Origin: Ruminococcus flavefaciens
Lineage (GTDB): Bacteria; Bacillota; Clostridia; Oscillospirales; Ruminococcaceae
Reading direction: 5' to 3'
DNA: 64,000 bases
Assembly (NCBI GenBank): GCA_015067005.1
Contig: SVNH01000003.1
Span: forward strand, 62,001-126,000
Below are positions 41,367 through 49,960 of the stretch, piece by piece. Below the pieces are notes generated by a model. That model had not been told where the DNA came from. It saw nothing but the letters and a program-made list of their open reading frames with translations, and searched no databases. Made by a program: the position numbers and the translations under genes. Position 1 is the stretch's first letter. Each line of letters begins with the position of its first letter.

Positions 41367-43919
41367 TCATTCCATTTCGCGGCGCATACGGCGCTCATCC
41401 ATCTGCATCCTTGACATGAGGACACGTCTTGGCTTTGCGCCCTCACTCGGTCCGATAACTCCGCGTTCTTCAAGTTCATCCATGATCCTTGCGGCTCTTG
41501 CGTAGCCGAGTTTCAGTTTACGCTGAAGCATTGAAGTCGAAAGCTGACCTGCATTTACCGCAACCTCCATAGCACGTTCAACGAAGTCCTCATCAGAACC
41601 GGAGGCTGCAAAGCCATCGTCAGTATCATTGTCGCTTCCCTTGCCTTTAAGTTCATATTCCTCCGCAGCCTTTTCAGCTTCAGGATCATAGTGTACTTCG
41701 CACTGCGGCTTGATAAAGTCAAGTGTAGCGGTTATATCCTTATTTGAAGCAAAACAGCCCTGAACTCGCAGCGGCTTGTTCATTCCGATAGGCATATACA
41801 GCATATCGCCGTTACCGAGAAGCTTATCCGCACCCGCTGTATCAATGATAGTACGCGAATCCACCTGCGACATAACTGAGAGTGCAATACGGCTCGGGAT
41901 ATTTGCCTTGATAAGACCTGTAATAACATCCGTGGTAGGACGCTGAGTTGCAACTACAAGATGCATACCGGCAGCACGTCCCATCTGCGCGAGACGGCAT
42001 ATAGAGTCCTCGACCTCTTTTCCGGCAACAAGCATCATATCAGCAAGCTCATCTATGAATACAACTATCTGCGGCATTGTGTCCATTTCGGGATCCTTGT
42101 CCGCCATAGCGTTATATGATTTAAGGTCGTTTGCGCCTATCTCCGAGAAGATAGTGTATCGGCGCATCATTTCCGTAACAGCCCAGTTCAGCGCACCGGC
42201 AGCCTTTTTAGCGTCGATGACGATAGGGATAAGAAGATGCGGGATGCCGTCAAACACCTTGAATTCAACCATTTTAGGATCTATAAGTATGAGCTTTACT
42301 TCATTCGGACGTGCGTTATAAAGTATACTCATAATTATCGAACGTGTGCAGACTGACTTACCGGAACCGGTAGTACCTGCGATTATAACATGAGGCATTT
42401 TTGTGATGTCTCCGAGGATAACATTGCCGGCGATGTCCTTACCGACCGCGAAAGTAAGCTTACTTTCGGCATTCTTGAAATCAGAAGAGGAAAGTATCTC
42501 CCTGAGAGTTACCATGTCCTTGTTGGAGTTCGGCACCTCGATTCCGACTACTGATTTTCCGGGGACAGGGGCTTCTATTCTTACGCCCTGAGCTGCAAGA
42601 TTAAGTGCAATATCGTCCTCAAGTCCCTTGATCTTCGAGACCTTGACACCCGGTCCGGGCTGTATCTCATAACGGGTTATTGAAGGTCCGCGGAAGATGT
42701 CCTTGATACGAACCTCAACACCAAAGCTTTTGAGAGTGTTTACAATGATCTCTGCTTTTTCACGCATTTCCGAAGCAGCTGCTGCACTGTCTGATTTGAT
42801 CTGAGGCATTGACAGAAGATCAAGCGAAGGAAGTATATATATTGCCTCTTTCTTGGTTTCGGGCTCCTTTTCTTCTGTGACCGGAATATCAATAGGAATG
42901 TCCGGACCTATACGCTTATGCTCAGCCTCTCTTGCGATGAGCGATTCAAGACCTTCGTCAAGCTGCTCATCCTTCTTGGAAGCGCGGCTCTTTTTAGGCG
43001 CAGCTTTTTCCTGCGGCTCAGGCGGTATAAGGTGATCGGTAGGAAGCGGGATATCAAAAAGGAAGTCCTCACCGCCCCGTGAATCATGAACTATCGGAAC
43101 ATTTACAGGTATTGCCTTCTGCTCAGAAACAGGCACTTCCGGATAAGATCCGGCGTTGAGTTTTTCCTGATTTCTCTTATTATTTACTATGTCGATCGCT
43201 TCAAGGTCTTTAGCGAAACTCTTCTTTTCTTTTTCATCGTCATAAACGTCTTCCTCTTCAAAAGCATCTGTGAATTCTCCGCCCATCAGTATGCTCTGGA
43301 AGCCCTTGAAGCACTTTCCGATGAATCTGAAAGGGTGCGAAAGTGAATTAAGGAAATCAATAAGTCCGAGACCTGAGAGCAGCATTCCGAACACGAAAAA
43401 CATAATAACTGTTATTATCTTAGCCCCAATACTGCCAAACGCTTTTATCAGTATTCCGGCAATTATGATGCTTGCAACTCCGCCGCCGCGTATATCTGCA
43501 CCATCAGTATACAGATTCGCTATTTTATCCGTCAGATTCTCTCCCGAAATATCTCCGACAAAGAATACCTGTATCGCAGCACTTGTAAGGAACATGAGAG
43601 CGATCCCCCACACTGCTCTTCCTGAAACGCATCTCTGACTGCGTTCCATTCCTATCTGTATAGCTGTGTATATAAGTATCATAGGCACAAAGAACGCTGC
43701 CAAGCCAAACATTCCCAGCAGGAACTTATGTATCGCATACCATCCGGCAGAACCGGTTATCAGCACCATAAGCGCTGTAAGTATGCCCGAAGCAAAAAGT
43801 ATTATCGACCAGAACTGGTTCTGATCATTTTTCAGCTGTGCCTGCTTTTCGTCCTTAGGGCTTTCAGGCTGCGGCGCAGGCGCAGGACGCTGAGATGTAT
43901 TCTTTTTAGACTTTGCCAT
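41367..43919 (-). CDS. ftsK: FtsK/SpoIIIE-type DNA translocase
   Basis: An 850-residue DNA pump. Four or five N-terminal transmembrane helices (about 36-180) are followed by an acidic, Pro/Lys-rich linker (210-370). The alpha-beta RecA-like motor (about 375-760) has Walker A GTTGSGKS near 513 and Walker B IVVFIDELADMM. The C-terminal gamma winged-helix domain (VNAGQLSTSMLQRKLKLGYARAARIMDELEERGVI) reads polarity sequences. It segregates chromosomes at division or into the forespore. The neighbour tepA (ClpP-like) is also adjacent to spoIIIE in Bacillus, supporting this assignment. Confidence 0.96.
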   Translation of the reverse strand: MAKSKKNTSQRPAPAPQPESPKDEKQAQLKNDQNQFWSIILFASGILTALMVLITGSAGWYAIHKFLLGMFGLAAFFVPMILIYTAIQIGMERSQRCVSGRAVWGIALMFLTSAAIQVFFVGDISGENLTDKIANLYTDGADIRGGGVASIIIAGILIKAFGSIGAKIITVIMFFVFGMLLSGLGLIDFLNSLSHPFRFIGKCFKGFQSILMGGEFTDAFEEEDVYDDEKEKKSFAKDLEAIDIVNNKRNQEKLNAGSYPEVPVSEQKAIPVNVPIVHDSRGGEDFLFDIPLPTDHLIPPEPQEKAAPKKSRASKKDEQLDEGLESLIAREAEHKRIGPDIPIDIPVTEEKEPETKKEAIYILPSLDLLSMPQIKSDSAAAASEMREKAEIIVNTLKSFGVEVRIKDIFRGPSITRYEIQPGPGVKVSKIKGLEDDIALNLAAQGVRIEAPVPGKSVVGIEVPNSNKDMVTLREILSSSDFKNAESKLTFAVGKDIAGNVILGDITKMPHVIIAGTTGSGKSVCTRSIIMSILYNARPNEVKLILIDPKMVEFKVFDGIPHLLIPIVIDAKKAAGALNWAVTEMMRRYTIFSEIGANDLKSYNAMADKDPEMDTMPQIVVFIDELADMMLVAGKEVEDSICRLAQMGRAAGMHLVVATQRPTTDVITGLIKANIPSRIALSVMSQVDSRTIIDTAGADKLLGNGDMLYMPIGMNKPLRVQGCFASNKDITATLDFIKPQCEVHYDPEAEKAAEEYELKGKGSDNDTDDGFAASGSDEDFVERAMEVAVNAGQLSTSMLQRKLKLGYARAARIMDELEERGVIGPSEGAKPRRVLMSRMQMDERRMRREME

Positions 43920-43996
43920 TTTCTCCTCCGATTTTGTTCTGTTCCGGCTTGACCGGTTTTATATTTATATGTATGGACGCAATGCGTCCGCAGTAT

Positions 43997-44704
43997 TCAT
44001 TCATAGCGTTTAGGAGACTCCTCTATCATGGCATATAGACACTCCATAGCGTCGCTGAGACTTCCAAGCGAATCAATAAGACCAAGTTCAACAGCTTTAT
44101 CGCCCTCAATAACGCTTCCGACATCCATAACGAGTTCCTGAGTATTTGTAAGCAGCCGGCGGAAATCCGCTTCGCTTATATTACTGTTCCGCAGAACGAA
44201 ATTAACTATCCTGTCCTGCATTTTATCGAAATACGAAAGAGTCTGCGGAACTCCGAGGACCGTACCGTTCATACGCACCGGATGGATAGTCATCGAAGCT
44301 GTCGGAACTATGAACGATCTCTTTGCGCTTACGGCAAGCGGAACACCGATCGAATGTCCTCCGCCGACAACAAGCGACACAGTTGGTATCTTCATCCCTG
44401 AGATCAGTTCAGCGATAGCAAGACCTGCTTCAACATCACCGCCGACTGTATTGAGTATTATGAGCAGACCTTCAACGCTTCTGTCCTGTTCGATCGCAAC
44501 AAGAGCAGGGATGATGTGCTCATACCGTGTAGTCTTGTTCTGTTCCGCAAGGACATAGTGTCCTTCTATCTGACCGATCACAGACAGGCAATGGATCAGA
44601 TGCTTTGAATTCTGCGAGACAGTCTGACCGTTTTTTTCAATGAGTTCAGCCTCTTCGAGACGTTCCTCAGTCTCAGAACTTTCATTTTTCTTATCTTTGT
44701 CCAT
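43997..44704 (-). CDS. tepA: ClpP-class serine protease, TepA type
   Basis: A 235-residue ClpP-fold protein. A charged N-terminus (1-45) precedes the core: LLIILNTVGGDVEAGLAIAELI, the Ser nucleophile in VVGGGHSIGVPLAV, and the His in TASMTIHPVRMNG. The C-terminal helix follows. TepA/YmfB of Bacillus is a cytoplasmic translocation-enhancing protease. The start at 44704 follows AGGAAG; an ATG six codons upstream lacks one. It is 77 bases upstream of ftsK, with a small GGACGC / GCGTCC hairpin between. Confidence 0.92.
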   Translation of the reverse strand: MDKDKKNESSETEERLEEAELIEKNGQTVSQNSKHLIHCLSVIGQIEGHYVLAEQNKTTRYEHIIPALVAIEQDRSVEGLLIILNTVGGDVEAGLAIAELISGMKIPTVSLVVGGGHSIGVPLAVSAKRSFIVPTASMTIHPVRMNGTVLGVPQTLSYFDKMQDRIVNFVLRNSNISEADFRRLLTNTQELVMDVGSVIEGDKAVELGLIDSLGSLSDAMECLYAMIEESPKRYE

Positions 44705-44771
44705 TTCAACACTTCCTGACATACATTATTCTGAGATATTGTATGCATTCTCCGGAAGCATATACATTATT

Positions 44772-44800
44772 ATTATAACCTTAATTGACCTCAAAGTCAA
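44772..44800 (-). promoter_or_regulatory. Sigma-A promoter of tepA and possibly the ftsK-rpsA run
   Basis: Reading leftward: TTGACT (44800-44795), 17 bases, TATAAT (44777-44772). The -35 lies in a small TTGAC / GTCAA dyad. Confidence 0.8.
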
Positions 44801-44890
44801 TACCCATATGCAAGCAGAGGGCATTATGCTGCATAAATGAGTTCGAATGAACTTTTTTTGTGTTCAAATGATGAAATTTTCAAAAAACTA

Positions 44891-44919
44891 TTGAAATCCG
44901 TAAAAACTTGTGATAGAAT
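44891..44919 (+). promoter_or_regulatory. Sigma-A promoter of the NfeD-SPFH pair
   Basis: TTGAAA (44891-44896), 17 bases, TAGAAT (44914-44919), TG one base before the -10. Confidence 0.72.
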
Positions 44920-44965
44920 ATAAGCGTAGGGATTACTACAAATATCAAGAAAGGGGGTTCGCGTC

Positions 44966-45406
44966 ATGGATGTGCTGACTTGGGCTGTTATATTTGCTTT
45001 TTTCGTTATTGCCGAGATCGCTTCAGTCCAGCTGGTATCAATATGGTTTGCAGTAGGAGCGCTGTTCGCTATGCTTAGTTCGTTCTTCTTCGATGCAAGC
45101 TTTATTGTACAGTTTGCAGTTTTCACTGTGACCTCTGGCGTTTTTCTCGCTCTCACATTCCCGTTCCTGCGAAAATGGCGTGCCCGCAAGGCTCCCGTTT
45201 CTACTAACGCAGAACTCGATGTCGGCGAAAGCGCTGTCGTTATCGAGGACATAAACGAAAGCATCGGCACCGGAAGAGTTACTTTGAAAGGCGTTGACTG
45301 GAGCGCTGTTTCTGAGGATAAAGATACAATTATCCCCAAAGACAGTATAGTCACCGTCAAAAAAGTACAAGGCGCAAAACTTATTGTCATACCTAAATCT
45401 AACTGA
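44966..45406 (+). CDS. NfeD family membrane protein
   Basis: A 146-residue NfeD-like protein. Two or three transmembrane helices (about 3-25, 27-47 and 50-70) are followed by an OB-fold domain (about 80-144; ELDVGESAVVIEDINESIGTGRV, LKGVDWSAVSEDKDTII). NfeD proteins pair with SPFH proteins and are thought to organise membrane domains. Here the SPFH gene follows by 41 bases. A strong GGGGG-type ribosome binding site lies upstream. Confidence 0.92.
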   Translation: MDVLTWAVIFAFFVIAEIASVQLVSIWFAVGALFAMLSSFFFDASFIVQFAVFTVTSGVFLALTFPFLRKWRARKAPVSTNAELDVGESAVVIEDINESIGTGRVTLKGVDWSAVSEDKDTIIPKDSIVTVKKVQGAKLIVIPKSN

Positions 45407-45447
45407 AAATCAAAATCATTATTTAAGACTATCGGAGGTAAACTATC

Positions 45448-46431
45448 ATGGATGAACTTCTCATTTTAATCGTTTTAGGCGTTATCGTGTTCCTTCTGTT
45501 TATCATAATCAGAAGCTTCAGAGTCGTTCCGCAGGCTCATGTATTCGTTGTTGAGCGTCTCGGCTCATTCCACGCTGAATGGGAGACCGGTGTACATATC
45601 CTCGTTCCTTTCGTTGACCGTATCGCAGGAAAGGTATCGCTCAAGGAAAAAGTCGTTGACTTCAAGCCACAGCCGGTTATCACAAAGGATAACGTTACAA
45701 TGCAGATAGATACTGTTGTATTCTTCCAGGTAACTGATGCTAAACAGTATATCTACGGCGTTGAAAGACCTCTCGTTGCTATCGAGAACCTTTCCGCTAC
45801 AACACTCCGTAACATCATCGGTGAAATGGAACTCGATACTACTCTCACTTCCCGTGATGTTATCAACACTAAGATCACTTCTATCCTCGATATGGCTACC
45901 GACCGCTGGGGTATCAAGGTAAACCGTGTTGAGCTCAAGAACATCCTTCCCCCTCGTGAGATTCAGGACGCTATGGAAAAGCAGATGAAGGCTGAACGTG
46001 AACGCCGTGAGAAGATCCTTCAGGCTGAAGGTGATAAGAAGTCTCAGGTGCTCGTTGCAGAAGGTGAAAAGGAATCCCAGATCCTTCGCGCTCAGGCTAA
46101 GAAGGAATCCCAGATCCTCGAAGCTGAGGCTCAGAAACAGGCTATGATCCTTCGCGCTGACGCCGTAAGAGAGCAGAAGATCCTTGAGGCTACCGGTGAA
46201 GCTAAGGCTATCGAAATGGTACAGCAGGCACTCGCCGACAGTATCGTAAAGCTCAATGCTTCAAATCCTAACGACAAGGTCATCCAGATCAAGTCGCTTG
46301 AAGCTTTCGCTAAGGCTGCTGACGGCAAAGCTACAAAGATCATTATTCCAAGCGAAATACAGGGACTTGCAGGTCTCGCAGCAGGACTTAAATCTGTTGT
46401 TGAAGCCGATGCTCCTGCTCCAAAAGCTTAA
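45448..46431 (+). CDS. SPFH/band 7 family protein (paraslipin-like)
   Basis: A 327-residue SPFH protein. One N-terminal membrane helix (4-24) is followed by the band 7 domain (FRVVPQAHVFVVERLGSFHAEWETGVHILVPFVDRI, PQPVITKDNVTMQIDTVVFFQV). A long Glu/Lys/Gln helix (185-270) carries repeats of the form KKESQILEAEAQKQ. The C-terminus is Ala/Gly-rich. It probably forms oligomeric scaffolds with the NfeD neighbour, like the YbbK/YbbL-type pairs. AGGAGG-like ribosome binding site; a terminator follows. Confidence 0.94.
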   Translation: MDELLILIVLGVIVFLLFIIIRSFRVVPQAHVFVVERLGSFHAEWETGVHILVPFVDRIAGKVSLKEKVVDFKPQPVITKDNVTMQIDTVVFFQVTDAKQYIYGVERPLVAIENLSATTLRNIIGEMELDTTLTSRDVINTKITSILDMATDRWGIKVNRVELKNILPPREIQDAMEKQMKAERERREKILQAEGDKKSQVLVAEGEKESQILRAQAKKESQILEAEAQKQAMILRADAVREQKILEATGEAKAIEMVQQALADSIVKLNASNPNDKVIQIKSLEAFAKAADGKATKIIIPSEIQGLAGLAAGLKSVVEADAPAPKA

Positions 46432-46439
46432 AAATTCTC

Positions 46440-46473
46440 AAAGCCGCTGTTCGTATGAGCAGCGGCTTTTTTA
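46440..46473 (+). terminator. Terminator of the NfeD-SPFH operon
   Basis: Stem AAAGCCGCTG / CAGCGGCTTT with a 10-base loop and a T-run. Confidence 0.92.
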
Positions 46474-46963
46474 TGCGTCATTACGCATTTCTAATTGATA
46501 ATTCCGCGCCGTGAGCGAGTTCTCGAGCGACAACGTTAAATCCGGTTCAGTTCCCCGCTTTCAACAATTCAACAGTGGCTTGCAACGTTAAAAAGAAAAC
46601 TATTACTAACGTCAAAAACAAACTTTAAATAAAGTCGTTTTTTGTTGTATGATACGATTTTTATAAGAATCCGTGAAAAATCCGGATTTCCTTGATTTTA
46701 ACTATTGCAATCTGTCGTTTCTTGGTGTATAATTATAAATGCAATGTTACATAGTTTTTACTATTAGTGGTCAAAAGTTCGATTTTATAATTTACTTATC
46801 CACACATTGTGCAGATATTAATAATTTTACAATTGATTTTTGTGTAGTTTAACTATGGCGTGTTCGTTTTCCGCTTAACCCGTCATCATTGCTGCGAACA
46901 GATAAATAAAAAATACAGAGATATAAAAAGAACAAAGATAGAACAAAACAAGGCGGTAACAAA
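46474..46963 (+). other. Gene-free 490-base region before the MBOAT operon
   Basis: No credible gene was found on either strand. It holds a promoter at 46705-46733 and hence a leader of about 225 bases before the MBOAT start. CAACGTTAAA occurs twice (46531-46540, 46583-46592). A TGTTCG / CGAACA pairing lies in the leader near 46860-46900. The rest is A/T-rich. No known riboswitch was recognised. Confidence 0.5.
46705..46733 (+). promoter_or_regulatory. Sigma-A promoter of the MBOAT-FkbH-ACP operon
   Basis: TTGCAA (46705-46710), 17 bases, TATAAT (46728-46733). Confidence 0.7.
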
Positions 46964-48364
46964 ATGGTATTCTCACGGCTATTCTTCATATATATTTTTC
47001 TGCCCTTATGCCTGCTGGCTTACGCTGCGGCAAGGGGTATCAAAAATAAAAATACGGTGTTGATCATTTTCTCACTGATATTCTATGCTTGGGGTGAACC
47101 GGTATACGTTCTGCTCATGGTGTTCAGTGCATTTGTCAATTACATCGCTGGTCTTTGCATAAAAAAGTACCGCGGTGGAAAGGGCGATACTATCGCTGCG
47201 GCAGGTGCTGTCATCTTTGATTTCCTCATGCTCGGAATATTCAAGTACAGCGGTTTTATCGTTGAAAATGTCAACGCCCTTTTTTCGTCCTCTATACCTG
47301 TTCCGGACATCAAGCTCCCTATCGGTATAAGCTTCTATACCTTCCAGACAGTTTCTTATGTCATCGACTGCCATTGGGAAAAAGTCGAACCGCAGAAAAG
47401 CTTCAAAAAATATCTGCTCTATCTCTCACTGTTCCCGCAGCTTGTCGCCGGACCTATCGTGCGTTACAGCACTATCGAAAAAGAAATTGATGATCGTTCA
47501 ATAAAGATCACTGACGTTTCTTACGGTCTTAACCGTATCGCACTTGGACTTGGTAAGAAGGTCATCCTTGCCAATCAACTGAGCATTGTCGTTGACAACT
47601 CACTCGGAAATATAGCTGATGCTACTGTTGTGGGCGCATGGTATGGCGCTGTTGCTTACGCTATGCAGATATACTTCGATTTCTCAGGCTATTCCGACAT
47701 CGCTATCGGTCTCGGAAGAGTATTCGGTTTCCATTTCGATGAGAACTTCCGTCACCCGTTCATCTGCAAGGACATTACTGAATTCTGGCAGCGCTGGCAC
47801 ATCTCCCTAAGTACATTCTTCCGCGATTACCTTCTCTATGTGCCGATATTCGGCAAAAGAAGAAAATACGGCGGACTCTTCCTTGTATGGCTTTGCACAG
47901 GTATCTGGCACGGTGCAAGCTGGAACTTCATTCTCTGGGGACTTTATTATGGTGTCTTCGTATTCCTCGAAATGCAGATCGGCAAAAAGCGCATGAAAAA
48001 GATACCAGTCGTTATCAGACATATTTACAGCAAATTAGTTATAATCGTCGGATTCGGAATATTCTATTTTGAGGATCTCGGCGAACTCGGAAAATTCTTC
48101 AGAACTATCGTTGGCGCAGATTCAACAGGTCTCATAGGTATTCAGGACAAGATCGCACTGACAAATAATATCTATCTGCTGATAGTATCTGTTATCTGCA
48201 CTTTCCCGATCATTGAAGGTATAAAAAAGCTTACAGACAAAAGCTTTGCAGGAAGAACAGCCGCTTCTTCTGCTGCTGCTATCTCATCCGCAGCACTTCT
48301 TCTGATCTCCAGCATCCTGCTCGTAGATGCTACTACAAATCCATTCCTGTATTTCAGATTCTGA
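46964..48364 (+). CDS. MBOAT family O-acyltransferase (AlgI/DltB-like)
   Basis: A 466-residue polytopic membrane protein with about ten helices. Characteristic segments are VFSRLFFIYIFLPLCLL, LPIGISFYTFQTVSYVIDC, LFPQLVAGPIVRYS, FSGYSDIAIGLGRVFGF and the catalytic-His segment LCTGIWHGASWNFILWG (H316). DFWQRWHISL-type (TEFWQRWHISLSTFFRDY) is the classic AlgI motif. Such proteins move an acyl group from a cytoplasmic carrier to the outer face of the membrane. It is the first gene of a four-gene operon. The C-terminal half lacks any extra domain. Confidence 0.94.
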   Translation: MVFSRLFFIYIFLPLCLLAYAAARGIKNKNTVLIIFSLIFYAWGEPVYVLLMVFSAFVNYIAGLCIKKYRGGKGDTIAAAGAVIFDFLMLGIFKYSGFIVENVNALFSSSIPVPDIKLPIGISFYTFQTVSYVIDCHWEKVEPQKSFKKYLLYLSLFPQLVAGPIVRYSTIEKEIDDRSIKITDVSYGLNRIALGLGKKVILANQLSIVVDNSLGNIADATVVGAWYGAVAYAMQIYFDFSGYSDIAIGLGRVFGFHFDENFRHPFICKDITEFWQRWHISLSTFFRDYLLYVPIFGKRRKYGGLFLVWLCTGIWHGASWNFILWGLYYGVFVFLEMQIGKKRMKKIPVVIRHIYSKLVIIVGFGIFYFEDLGELGKFFRTIVGADSTGLIGIQDKIALTNNIYLLIVSVICTFPIIEGIKKLTDKSFAGRTAASSAAAISSAALLLISSILLVDATTNPFLYFRF

Positions 48365-48382
48365 TATTGAGGTCTATCAAAA

Positions 48383-49948
48383 ATGAGCAAAAAGAAAAGG
48401 AAAAAATACTCTAAAAATTCCGGCAGCAAAAAGAATTCTGCCGCTCTGAATAAAAAAGCTTCCGGCAAACCGGAACCGGTCATATCTATAAGCGCTTCAG
48501 ACCGTGAAGCAACTGACATTGATATTCCGGTAAAGCCAAAGATACTCGTTGATAAGGCAAAGCTCCGCAGAACTGTCATCAATAATTCAGTCGCACTCAT
48601 GAACGTTGTTCTCGTCGGAGGCATACTCCTTACCGGTTCTGTCTATACTGCTGCATTCAAACACGAAACGAAGGCGGATGACGAAAACCGCTATCTCGCT
48701 GAATTTCCGGATTTCTCAATAAGCAGCTACATCAACGGCGATTACACCGAAGGTATCGCAAATTATTTCGATGATACCGTTCACGGCAGAGCACATATCA
48801 AGGAATTCATCGCGGACAAGCTTATGCCGCTCAAGGGCAGAGCCTACGGCGGTGAAGAAGAGGTCGAGTTATACGGTCAGGCTCATGAGCACGATAATGA
48901 ACCGGTGACCGCCGCCCCTACGACTGCTGTCGTAACTACGGCTGCTCCTACAACTGAACCAGTCTCTATCACCGAAACTGCGGCTGCTGTAACCGAAACA
49001 GATGCGCCTACCGAACCAACCGAAGCACCGCAGCCAAAGCTTCCTTCCTCTGATGACATGAATGCTGCCGACGGCGAGGTCACAAACAATATCCTCATCG
49101 TCAATAAGCGCGGTATAACGCTCTATGGCGGCGGCTGGGGCGGTGAACTCCAGTACGCTTCATATCTTAATGAGTATAAGGCTGCTCTTCCGGATGTCAA
49201 CGTTTACTCAATGCCGCTTCCTACATCCTGCTCGTTCTACCTGCCGGACAAATACAAGTCCCTCGCAGCAAGCGAAAAGGATGACTTCGATAAAATGGCA
49301 GCTGCTTACGACGGCGTTATCGCTGTTGACGCTTACTCAAATCTTCAGGAACACGCTGATGAGCCGATATACTCTCGCACCGATCATCACTGGCAGCCTC
49401 TTGGCGCTTACTACGCTGCTCAGGCATTCGCAAAGGCTGCTGATGTTCCGTTCGATGACCTTTCAGATTATGAAGAGGTCGTTCTGCCGGGATATGTCGG
49501 AACTCTCTATAACTTCACACAGAGCTCAAAGCTTCTCAACAATCCTGAGGACTTCGTATACTATAAGCCTAAGCATGAGGTAACTGTAACTCAGTACGAC
49601 ACAGCCTTCAATAATCCTGTGTCCACTTCCCTGCTGCTTGATCCTTCATATTTCGGAACTTCCGGATATTACATGGTATTCGGTGCAGACAGCCGTATCG
49701 CTCACGTTCATACCGACTGCGGAAACGGCAGAACTCTCGTTATCTTCAAAGACAGCTACGGCAACGCTCTGCTGCCTATGCTTACAGGCTCTTTTGAAAA
49801 TATCTACCTCTGCGACATACGCTATTTCGACCGCAATGCCGTTGATTTCATAAAAGAAGTCGGCGCTACCGACCTTCTCTTCTCTATGTGTTCCTACTCG
49901 GCAGTCGGTGTAAACAAAAACAATATCTACAATAATCTTCACAAATAA
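48383..49948 (+). CDS. DHHW-family (AlgJ/AlgX/DltD-like) extracytoplasmic protein
   Basis: A 521-residue protein. A Lys-rich cytoplasmic N-terminus (1-70) and one transmembrane helix (about 74-92) precede an extracytoplasmic SGNH-type domain. A Thr/Pro/Ala linker lies at about 173-215. DHHWQPLGAYYAAQAF (D334-H335-H336-W337) and FKDSYGNALLP (D457-S458) give the Asp-His and Ser elements expected for the acyltransferase/esterase triad of AlgX-type proteins. It would take the acyl group exported by the MBOAT protein and put it on a surface glycan. The start lies 18 bases after the MBOAT stop. It is longer than AlgJ because of the charged N-terminus and linker. Confidence 0.9.
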   Translation: MSKKKRKKYSKNSGSKKNSAALNKKASGKPEPVISISASDREATDIDIPVKPKILVDKAKLRRTVINNSVALMNVVLVGGILLTGSVYTAAFKHETKADDENRYLAEFPDFSISSYINGDYTEGIANYFDDTVHGRAHIKEFIADKLMPLKGRAYGGEEEVELYGQAHEHDNEPVTAAPTTAVVTTAAPTTEPVSITETAAAVTETDAPTEPTEAPQPKLPSSDDMNAADGEVTNNILIVNKRGITLYGGGWGGELQYASYLNEYKAALPDVNVYSMPLPTSCSFYLPDKYKSLAASEKDDFDKMAAAYDGVIAVDAYSNLQEHADEPIYSRTDHHWQPLGAYYAAQAFAKAADVPFDDLSDYEEVVLPGYVGTLYNFTQSSKLLNNPEDFVYYKPKHEVTVTQYDTAFNNPVSTSLLLDPSYFGTSGYYMVFGADSRIAHVHTDCGNGRTLVIFKDSYGNALLPMLTGSFENIYLCDIRYFDRNAVDFIKEVGATDLLFSMCSYSAVGVNKNNIYNNLHK

Positions 49949-49960
49949 GGAGTTTGCGCG

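Noticed and set aside
44824..45390. 188-codon leftward frame over the NfeD gene
   Set aside because: Antisense shadow of NfeD; Ser/Thr-rich nonsense without a start signal.
46531..46592. Repeated CAACGTTAAA decamers
   Set aside because: Only two copies in a gene-free, A/T-rich stretch upstream of the MBOAT promoter; could be chance.
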